From Sipunculus nudus (lineage: Eukaryota > Annelida > Sipuncula > Golfingiida > Sipunculidae), in NCBI GenBank assembly GCA_026874595.1, contig CM049308.1:19817867-19881866 (forward strand): a stretch of 64,000 bases of DNA, in the 5' to 3' direction. The notes under the pieces were generated by a model. That model did no database searches, had not been told where the DNA came from, and worked only from the letters and a program-made list of their open reading frames with translations. The position numbers and the translations under genes were made by a program. The number at the start of each line of letters is the position of its first letter. Positions within the stretch are counted from its first letter, which is position 1. This document shows positions 53,501 through 60,500 of this stretch, piece by piece.

Positions 53501-55748
53501 GGGAGTTAAAACGTCTCAGTCTTTCTGTATATGTTATCTTTAATTATTAAATTTTATGGAAAAGCAATAGAACTATTGTTCACAGTGCCAAAGAGCAAGG
53601 ACTCAATGGGGTGGGGGAAGGGAATGGTTGGAGTTACAGCACCCTTGCATATTCATACAGGATATTAAATTGAATTAATTTATATTAAACTGAATCCATG
53701 AAAGATCCATAAAACATCAGTAATTGCAAGGTCCCTGTAACTCATTAACCATAAAATTCCTTTTCCATTTATTTTTCTTAAAGTTGTTTGTAAACCAATA
53801 ATTTCTTTAAATGATTGTTTATTGTTATGTTTTTGGCCAAACAATTACAAGAGGAGGGGGGTTAAATAGCTATATCCAGCTGAGGCCACCCAAGAGCTGG
53901 CTTGCTGCAGTATATGCCTCCCTTCAAGCATGAAAGGTCAATATGGGGACATATAGAGGGGCTTCAGTACAGCCTAGGTGTGACATGGTCTCATAAAAAA
54001 TGTAATAAAAGCTACAGTTTTTAGTCAATTCCTTTCAAATTTCAGAATTTAGAAGCTGAAATCCTTACATGTGCATGATATGAAAATTAAACCAACAGTA
54101 CTTACAGGGAAAAAACGTGCCATGCCCAACTTTGGGCAAAATTTTAGGTACTGTTTTCATATTTATGCGAATAACTTATAAAATTTGAAAAATTCAGATC
54201 TATAATTTTCAGTATATTACTGAATCTTGGTTAAATGGAGTTGTATCCCTGAAAAGAAGTCTCTAGCTTAAGCCATTCTTATGTTAAGTGAGTTAATATA
54301 TTTCCTGATTTTTTATGAGGTGCATTATGTTCCGGCCCATAACTTCAACAAATTATGCAATACTGACCTAATTTTTTGTATGTACATAGAAAATGTATGG
54401 AAGAAAATGCATATTCACTATGATCAAAATCAGATCAGTGGTTTTGATATTAGGCAGTCTTATAGTGTAACAATGGTTTTTTTTTTTTAAATGGAGGTTT
54501 TTCCTTAATATCGCAAAGGAACAAAGTCCTAATGTCCCAATTTTCGGTATCGTAGGAGATTTTGGGGACATCTAACTGTATGCCGAATTTCGGATTCGTA
54601 GGTCTAAAGGTTTCAAAATGTGCCAGTTTAACGGACGGACAGACAGACGGATGGACAAAGGACCACAACTATAGCTCAGATGACTTATAGTCAGCTGAGC
54701 TAAAAATCATTACCTAGTCTGTATCATTCCCTCATTTATGTATATTTCAAAGTTAATATCATATTAATTAAATATCTGTAATTTTATGAAAGTGCTCAAT
54801 AATCTGAAGTTGGCCCTGTATTGTGACCCTGGCACTAAATTAACAGAAATTCAGATCTATATTTTTGTGTCTACTTAACAGATATAGATACTCTGAAGTA
54901 GACTAAAGTATATTTCAGGATATTCCAAAATGAACTGCTTCATTAATATGTTTTGTAACATTTAAAATCAAATATTCAGATATTCTTAAGTAAAACAGTG
55001 TGTTTCAGAATATCCCACAGTAAACTGGTCCACTTCTGGATATCCAAATGCGAGCCATGTTCATTGGAATATTCCAATCCAAAGTCAACCAGTTGAGATG
55101 GAAATTCCCATCACAATATCTTGACTTAAGAATTTCCATCTCAACTAGTTGAGTTCCCAACTTGACTTGATTCCCATCTACACTGTGACATATAGATCTA
55201 TATGGCTTTTACACATGGCTGAAATCCAGAATCGGCAGAAACACTGATTCTATATCAGTTATGTTAACCTACAATAAATAGTACAGATAAATAACCCATT
55301 TTCAAATTATTCAATTATCTCACTATATTTTTTACATTTTTTAAAACCATGTACCCTTAAATCAAATTTTAAAATGTATGGATTAAATCTTAAAACCAAA
55401 TGCCTGATCTTGGTGTATATATTGATAAAATACAAAATTATATGGCCATTAATTTATGGCCGTCTGGATCAGATCTTGACAGCACTGTGTGAAGAGTGTG
55501 TGGGTGTCACTGAACTGCACTCAACTCTATCCATGAATGATATTTGACAGGAATCTGAGACTGCAGTGAAAGAAGCCAATGAAAACAGCATGATTCAATG
55601 GCAATCATTTGAATCAGTGCACAGCATGGACGGGGGCCATCCGACAACCTACCTCTGATAAAGTTATGGCCAAAGGAATACATCCTGCAAGGTAACAGCC
55701 AATAAGCATGGCCATTGACAGTAACAATAATGTCCACACGTCGTCCAT
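31412..55748 (-). CDS. SLC39A9: Zinc transporter ZIP9 (seven coding exons)
   Basis: ZIP-family zinc importer; in vertebrates ZIP9 sits in Golgi and plasma membrane and has also been reported as a membrane androgen receptor. Coding exons (minus): 55748-55653, 49551-49440, 48355-48143, 39322-39239, 37350-37265, 35121-34987, 31660-31412. They total 975 bases and give 324 residues (human is about 307) with every junction in frame and GT-AG. Visible marks: N-terminal MDD and [36 protein letters not shown]; a His-rich loop ([11 protein letters not shown], 99-109); the ZIP metal motif HAAAD (166-170) followed by [44 protein letters not shown]; and a C-terminal GHHH. The extra length lies mainly in the His-rich loop and the nearby linker. 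It is divergently paired with ERH. Confidence 0.96.
32476..32895. mobile_element. MITE with about 115-bp terminal inverted repeats
   Basis: The ends TTTACACTCCT (32476-32486) and AGGAGTGTAAA (32885-32895) start long inverted arms that share TACACTGCA, ATCTCCTT, TTTTAACCGCTG, AGATTC and ACCAGG blocks. The middle has a second inverted pair, GACCAATGAGAA and TTCTCATTGGTC. Located in SLC39A9 intron 6. No coding capacity. Confidence 0.8.
33502..34684. mobile_element. TA-flanked element with CAGTGGAACCC ends (mariner-like MITE)
   Basis: TA|CAGTGGAACCC at the left (TA at 33500-33501) and GGGTTCCACTG|TA at the right (34685-34686). A TA target duplication with CAGTG ends fits the Tc1/mariner group. 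The left end holds a hairpin of ACGACCACTTCC against GGTGGTCGT. A SINE sits inside. It inserted in a (TGTCTG)-rich part of SLC39A9 intron 6. Confidence 0.65.
33886..34262 (+). mobile_element. tRNA-derived SINE, near full length
   Basis: The head looks like a decayed tRNA: A box TGGCTCAGGGG (33896-33906) and B-box-like GAGTTCAAATAAC (33938-33950). The body includes CCATACCCAATGGCC and GGGGTTCCTCAGTGG, followed by the conserved 3' half shared with 1426-1562 (CAGTAGTCACCAGGCCTGG, GATATAAAATG, GAAACCGGAAT, CTGCAGATGTACATATA). It is nested in the TA-flanked element at 33502-34684. Confidence 0.8.
34766..35034 (-). repeat. 180-bp tandem duplication covering the 3' end of SLC39A9 exon 6
   Basis: TATGTATATGTGCCAWTTCACTACCT appears at about 34782-34808 and 34962-34988, exactly 180 bases apart. 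Beyond the donor, 34807-34850 matches exon bases 34987-35030 at 35 of 44 positions. The copy still reads [13 protein letters not shown] in the exon frame, but the last codon is TAG where the exon has CAG. A third, partial copy (GACTGGGGCTGTATATGTG) starts near 34904. The intervening bases are TGTCTG-rich. Confidence 0.9.
34987..35121 (-). CDS. SLC39A9: SLC39A9 coding exon 6 (residues 198-242)
   Basis: Acceptor TTTTTCCAG|GCTCCA, donor GTCAG|GTAGTG. It encodes [37 protein letters not shown] and ITYFGLSQ. The last 15 codons and the donor are copied 180 bp downstream at about 34801-34850. The donor itself is weak (GTAGTG). Confidence 0.96.
35735..36000. repeat. Dispersed repeat X, copy 1
   Basis: Shares ATGCAAAATGGCAGCCCCCAT, GAGAAATAA, GGACAGCRYCCAGGTGRGAAT, CAAATCCTCA and ATTATAGTA with 48970-49200 in the same order and orientation. 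I do not recognise the family. It lies in SLC39A9 intron 5. Confidence 0.75.
36925..37140. repeat. Possible diverged relative of the 32476 MITE
   Basis: Contains TTATACACTG, ACATCCTTTC, TAACCACTGCTT, ACACCAGG and ACTGTAATCAGAC in the order seen in the MITE at 32476-32895. Similarity is patchy. In SLC39A9 intron 5, ending about 125 bases from exon 5. Confidence 0.4.
37265..37350 (-). CDS. SLC39A9: SLC39A9 coding exon 5 (residues 169-197)
   Basis: Acceptor TTGTTTCAG|CGGATG, donor CAAG|GTGAGT. It encodes [19 protein letters not shown] and [10 protein letters not shown]: the rest of the transmembrane metal motif and the start of the next membrane helix. It ends in phase 0. Confidence 0.96.
39239..39322 (-). 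CDS. SLC39A9: SLC39A9 coding exon 4 (residues 141-169)
   Basis: An 84-base exon with no ATG-started frame of its own, found by phase and homology. Acceptor ATATTACAG|ATCCTG, donor GCAG|GTGAGA. It encodes [16 protein letters not shown] and then [12 protein letters not shown], supplying His166 of the HAAAD metal motif; the Asp comes from the next exon. Confidence 0.93.
39957..40207. mobile_element. Short TA-flanked element with CARTGRAACCT ends
   Basis: TA|CAGTGAAACCTG (TA at 39955-39956) and AGGTTCCATTG|TA (40197-40209). The interior consists of repeated GACAGGTGGTCTTATTAGAC and TTCACTCAAGGG units. Same end motif as 33502-34684 and 41741-43045. In SLC39A9 intron 3. Confidence 0.65.
40786..41165. 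repeat. 23-bp minisatellite, about 16 copies
   Basis: The unit ATGGGTATGCTGAGGTAAAYAAC repeats with a constant 23-bp step and very few changes (AAATAAC versus AAACAAC variants, one ATATAAC). Because 23 is not a multiple of three and the minus strand has no stops in any register, three overlapping open frames arise; these are artefacts. In SLC39A9 intron 3. Confidence 0.95.
41741..43045. mobile_element. TA-flanked element filled with a 140-bp satellite
   Basis: Ends TA|CAATGAAACCT (TA at 41739-41740) and AGGTTTCACTG|TA (43046-43047). Almost all the interior is a tandem satellite (41795-42910). The right part has ACCAACAGACAGATGGACAC, a phrase often seen near the ends of marine repeat elements. 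In SLC39A9 intron 3. Confidence 0.65.
41795..42910. repeat. Satellite of about 140 bp, nine diverged units, with DR1-like motifs
   Basis: A CCACAAGCTTTT-like marker occurs at 41811, 41948, 42044, 42190, 42327, 42470, 42608, 42751 and 42896, giving steps of 137, 96, 146, 137, 143, 138, 143 and 145. Each unit contains AAGAAGTGGGTCCTxTGGCC, a TTGACCTTTGACC-like stretch, CTCAAAATTGAAAGG and GGTGAGCCATATGTG. Exact TGACCTTTGACC occurs at 42081, 42364 and 42788. Confidence 0.9.
45126..45239. repeat. TA-rich microsatellite
   Basis: (TA)n broken by TGTG and TACATACA steps. It produces open frames on both strands that are not genes. Confidence 0.9.
46026..46038 (-). promoter_or_regulatory. Perfect DR1 nuclear-receptor-type motif
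   Basis: TGACCTTTGACCT, whose complement is AGGTCAAAGGTCA: two exact AGGTCA half-sites with one base between. RXR/HNF4-type receptors bind such sites. It lies in SLC39A9 intron 3 and is a sequence match only. Confidence 0.4.
48143..48355 (-). CDS. SLC39A9: SLC39A9 coding exon 3 (residues 70-141)
   Basis: Acceptor CATTGCAG|GAGAAC and donor CCAG|GTACGT. It encodes the His/Asp-rich cytosolic-type loop (GEHHSH to [11 protein letters not shown]), then [20 protein letters not shown] (third membrane segment) and a THVHSSP tail. It enters and leaves in phase 1. Confidence 0.96.
48970..49200. repeat. Dispersed repeat X, copy 2
   Basis: Partner of 35735-36000, with the same order of conserved blocks. 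In SLC39A9 intron 2. Confidence 0.75.
49440..49551 (-). CDS. SLC39A9: SLC39A9 coding exon 2 (residues 33-70)
   Basis: Acceptor TTTTACAG|GAAAAG and donor CACG|GTAGGT. It encodes [20 protein letters not shown] and then [17 protein letters not shown], the second membrane segment with the IPEG motif. It ends after the first base of a Gly codon. Confidence 0.96.
50468..50504. repeat. TA microsatellite
   Basis: Uninterrupted (TA)n in SLC39A9 intron 1. Confidence 0.9.
51181..51696. mobile_element. Possible hAT-like MITE
   Basis: Ends CAGGGTTGCCA (51181-51191) and TGGCAACCTTG (51686-51696). Subterminal TTCCTGG/TTTCCCTGACT motifs occur near both ends (51218-51240 and 51619-51680). No matching 8-bp target duplication is visible, so the call is tentative. 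In SLC39A9 intron 1. Confidence 0.55.
53131..53164. repeat. GA-rich microsatellite
   Basis: (AGAG)n purine run in SLC39A9 intron 1; a poly-G run follows at about 53478-53493. Confidence 0.85.
54611..54710 (-). repeat. CTCAGCTGAC-headed dispersed repeat, copy 1
   Basis: On the minus strand it begins TTTTTAGCTCAGCTGACT, then AAGTCATCTGAGCTAT and TTTGTCCATCCGTCTGTCTG. The same layout occurs on the plus strand at 56488-56600. The head (AGCTCAGCTGAC against GTCATCTGAGCT) can form a hairpin. In SLC39A9 intron 1. Confidence 0.7.
55653..55748 (-). CDS. SLC39A9: SLC39A9 coding exon 1 (residues 1-32)
   Basis: Starts MDDVW and holds the first membrane segment up to ITLSE. The donor is GAG|GTAGGT. The start is chosen because MDD plus the first membrane segment matches the family N-terminus; the preceding open codons are non-conserved UTR. 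Intron 1 that follows is about 6.1 kb. Confidence 0.93.
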
Positions 55749-56152
55749 TGTGTGAGATTCTTGATGACAGGGTCCAACTCTCCCTGTCAAAATACAGATG
55801 TCCAAGTTGTCGTGGCAGCGGATGTAGATGGCGCTAATTCCATAGTCTGATTCTCTTCTTAAATTGAGACAATGAAAGCAAATGATGACAAAATAATCAA
55901 AATAACCTTTCATATTTTAAATTATACCCTGCGTAATATATACTAGTATTTCTTTTAAGCTGTAAATGGCCTGAATTTTTTATTCACTAGCCAAATATTC
56001 TAATTTTAAATAAAACAAAAGATGGGGCAAATCAACAGCCAGTTCCTGTGTCAGCTTGTTGGCACTGGTTGGGGGCCATCAATTTTAGGGAATTCGTCGT
56101 GACTGTATTTGATGAGAAGATTTAACTGAGAATTCTCACAGAATCAACCAAC
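55749..56152. promoter_or_regulatory. Predicted shared bidirectional promoter of SLC39A9 and ERH
   Basis: Only 404 bases separate the SLC39A9 start codon from the predicted ERH start codon. No TATA box is placed plausibly for either gene. AGATGGCGC at 55826-55834 resembles the YY1 site common at metazoan housekeeping and bidirectional promoters, and GGGGGCCATC occurs at 56065-56074. Transcription start sites cannot be set from sequence. Confidence 0.55.
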
Positions 56153-56155
56153 ATG
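56153..56155 (+). CDS. ERH: ERH coding exon 1 (start codon only, predicted)
   Basis: Exon 2 starts directly with SHTILL, so the initiating ATG must lie upstream just before a GT donor. Scanning 55750-60390, ACCAACATG|GTAATA is the best ATG-GT with a good initiation context (A at -3). It also keeps the divergent spacing to SLC39A9. The donor is weak at positions +4 to +6. Confidence 0.5.
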
Positions 56156-57494
56156 GTAATATAACATGACACATTGCATATTACATATCACGTTGTATAT
56201 GGCTGTGCATTCATACGTACAGTGAACAACTAAATACACAATTAATTTGGACGATGTCACTCAAATTTTACACTGTGGCCATGCCATGGCACCTGGAAAT
56301 ATATTTCAGTAAATCAATTCCTGTGTTCATTCATGCGTACTGACCTGGCGTTTAGACTGCGATGCTTTCTCAGAGTGCTGAATAGGTAACCTCGCACACA
56401 CCCCTCATATATATACAATGATGGTTTATTGTCTCATCATGGCTTCAGCACAAAAGCTGTGAACACCTGGTGAAAGGGGCATATTTATTAGCTCAGCTGA
56501 CTGAAAGTCATCTCAGCTTTAGCGATCACTTTTTGTCTGTCATCTGTCTGTCAATACATCCATCCATCTTTCTGTCCATTAACAGGGCCAAAATTGTAAC
56601 CACTGAACCTAGAATCTTCTAACTTTACATCCAGTGGACGGTGGTGACCTATATTTTGTGAACTATGGGCCGAAAAACATGATTTGAGCACCCTGAAAAT
56701 CAGATGGACACATTGTATTTGCTAACCCAAGCATGCTGTAATGTAATATACTGGGGCCTCATATCTTTGGTCTTGAGATGGTCATTTTTAGCACAGCTAA
56801 CTGCATACAAAAGGCTATATATCATTGGAATGGCTTGACATATTATCATGAAACTTGTTGATTTTAAAGAGTTTTAAACAGGGTTTTTAAGTTTTTCCCA
56901 GTGCGGTATTTACCAGGTGGTAAATGCCAATATTTACAACCTTTGGAAAAACCCCTCAAAGTGGGGAAAATGGGAAAAACCTCTAATAGTTTTATAAAAT
57001 GAGAGACCAGCAGATATCTGACTGAATTAAAAGGAAATATCATCTCACACACACACACATATATATATATTTGAACAAACATACTCAAAATCACAAAACC
57101 AAGATATGAAAATTTATATTGTTTTCCTTAAAAACAGCTTGTTTGTATGTATATACATCTATAGTGATAGGTTAACAGATAATCAGATATATCAGTTGCA
57201 TAAAAATGGGGTGCATGGTTTCATACCTGTATGCACAGAAACCTGCACCATCCTGGACAGGGTTTCCCCAAGAGATGCCACAATGGGTGGTTGGTTTCTT
57301 CTCACCCTAGCTAACTAGTTGTATGAGCCCTACATGACTAGCATGGCTTTTTCACACTTCTGTATCCCCAACTTGGCCTTGATTAGGTTAACATGCATGA
57401 TTACTTTTGTCAGCTCACCTACCAAAGTTTATGTTGCAGGTAATTGGTAATTAAGTAATAGTAATGCACTAGTATGGGTTGTGGAAATATTGCG

Positions 57495-57527
<33 letters not shown>

Positions 57528-60500
57528 TCATCACATGTGGATATATATATGCATTTATGTATATATGTATGCGTGTGTATATATATATTTACACACACAC
57601 ACATAATATAATTTCAACATGCAACATTAAACAGAATTAATTAACTATACATCATTATACTCTCTCAAAAATTTTGATCAGACATTTTCCCCAGTAATTC
57701 CCGGTACTAACCAGTTTTCCCCAGTTATTCACAATTAATCCAGGGTTTTTCCCACTGTTTTTCCTGGGAAAAATAACAACCCTGGTTTTAATAGCTACAG
57801 TTGAATGGGGATACCTCAGGTCTACAATGTTTTGCCATCAGATGATAAAATTCCTTTTAAGAATGTCTTTCTAGTCAACTGAGCATCCAGACCAATGGGT
57901 CACCTGTTTTCTGTTATATCTTATGAATTGAAATGTATGTTGATATTAATAAATATCAACAAAAAATTGTGTTCTCACAAGGAAACATACTTTTTGTAAT
58001 CTAAAATCGTGCACCTAAGTTTGTGAGGAACATGTTTTCTGATGACACCTAAGTACATCAATCCTCAAAAGTTCCAGTGATACCGTATTTATTCCAATTT
58101 GGCGATCCCTCTTATTTCTCGACCCCAAAAAATATTTTGAAAGCATGATTTCTAAAATGACTCTAATTTTGCGACTGCCGACAATGTTTTCTGTCGACAA
58201 TGTTAAGGTGAATTGCCTCCGTCTCTCACGGGCACCGCAGTTTGTATCTGACTGGATTCTTATTACACTGAGCATCCACATCAAACTTGTTTCCAATAAA
58301 ATTTTTGAAGATACAAAGATGCGTTTTTCTTAATATATAAACATGATAAAGTGTGAAAGTTCCAAATGGGTGCCCGTGACGAAGCAAACTCGTGTACCAT
58401 TCCTGGTAAGCACGTGTCTCATGTGTGATTCACGTTGGATCTTTAGCAATAATAATGTTTACAAAACACGGGGTAAGCACGTGTGGTGGAACAACTGTGA
58501 CACAGTTGGAACACTCATCTTAGTTAAGTTTAAACGACCCTGGTTAATTTTTGGATGGGTGACCGCGTATATAAAACATGGCCCGATTAGGGCACACGAG
58601 CTAGGACGATTTCCGGTCGTATATATTTTAACGCGCCTTTACTTTCCTATATTTATTACGTATTATGCAAATAAAATTTATCTGATAATAGGCAGTTATT
58701 TTTTATTAAGTCTTCTTCCAACTTGGTGCAGCTGCTTGTCCCTTTTCGGCCGGCGGATATCGCCGCCTGGTGGGTTAACTTGAAACAACTGGTAGTTATA
58801 CATGAGTTGCCGTCTATGTCAAGTGATCGTACCTATACGCAAAGTAGTGATCATTTTATAAAGTGATTGAGCTCAGTTTGATTTATCATTTGCGGACTCC
58901 GTGTAATTCATGTGACGGAAGGAAGGCCTTTGGTAGGAAATACTGTAAACAAACTTATATACCACCAAATTATCACTCAATTCATATGACCGCTCGAGTG
59001 TCAGAGCAGCTCTGCGGCTCTAGAGAAGGTTATCAAACCATGTGCCTCTAAAATCTCGACCACCACAAATTCTGCAGGAAGATAATTTTCAAATATCCTT
59101 CATTATCTCGACCTCTGCGAAAATTAATTATTTTTAAGTGGTCGCCAAATTAGAATAAATACGGTATGTATATACATGTACCATGCATAAGAAATGTGTG
59201 GAAATATTGACAAAACATGATGGGCATGTATTACTTTGGTGAATTTATTTGGAATTTACAAATTCTGGAACTGCTTGTGTCTGGACAGGGTGGATTCTCC
59301 TAGCTGCAGTTTTCTGTTGCATCGCCAGCCCACCAAATTGCAAACTGGGATTATAGCACGAAATGATCTATTACTGTTAGAAAGGAAATTGAATAAAAAT
59401 AGTTCTTATGGTTGTAACATATCAATGGTCCAGAAAGCATGAAGCAATTGTAACATTTATACCTGATTTATTTGTCCAGAGATAACTGAAGCATAAACAG
59501 TGCGGTAGACATCTTGCATTTGGTGGCAGTCCTGTATAATGCATCATGTCTGTGTACTATTATGTACATATTTTCACTTCCTTGGTGCAAAATAGTCTTG
59601 TGAATAGGACATACGAGTTTTTCAGTGGTCAAATACTCAATACACATAGATGTTATGAACATTAATCAATGGAAATGGGTTATATCGCACAGTTGTGAAT
59701 GGAGTGTTATAATCATGGTTAACTACTGGGGGCTGGAGCAATCTATGGTCTCCATATTGCACCAGTCACTAGAAGAAAAGCAATTGAGGAGCCCACTTCC
59801 CCGGAAAGGGGAAATTGATTTGGGTTTGTCGTCCATCCCTCTGTCTGTCAGTCTGTCATGTTTTTGTTTCAGTGTGATAACTTGCCTAAATATTATCTGA
59901 TTTCATACAAATTTGGGTCAGTGATTGCTCTCATGCATACTTTGGTTGGAATTGGTTTTGGGAGTGTCTGTCTCACAAGATAATAATACAATAATATAAA
60001 CTTTATTTATTTTACATGGATTGTACAACTAGTTATAATAACTAATACGAGGCACTCTCCATGGCTCCGATGTTGGCGCTCGGTAGGCGATAAAGGTGGA
60101 GGAAACTGGAGGACCCGGAGTAAACCACTGACCTTGCACGGGCCACTACAACCCACTCTCATAGCCACACCGGGGATCGGACCCGGGTCGCTAGCGGAGA
60201 AGGCCGAGCATTTTGCCACTCGGCTATCCAGGCATATCCAAAATGATATTTAATTTTTGATATCATGAAACTGTACATTTAGTTCCACTAATCACCAACA
60301 GTTTACACTAGCGGAGGACATAAATTCATTGAATTTGCTTGTTATGGGCTAGATGCTCCCTTGTGTTCACTCGTTCTTTTACTCATTACAGTCACACACA
60401 ATCCTCCTGGTGCAGCCAAGCAAGAAGCCAGATGGAAGGACGTATTCAGACTACGAGTCTGTCAATGAATGTCTGGAAGGTGAGTTCAACAATTATACAA

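Noticed and set aside
58343-58783. A 146-residue frame in ERH intron 1
   Set aside because: It lies wholly inside the TA-flanked element and reads through the 5S-like piece.
60170-60236. A tRNA-Leu/Ser gene on the minus strand
   Set aside because: It is the head of the SINE; the unit continues into the LINE-like tail.
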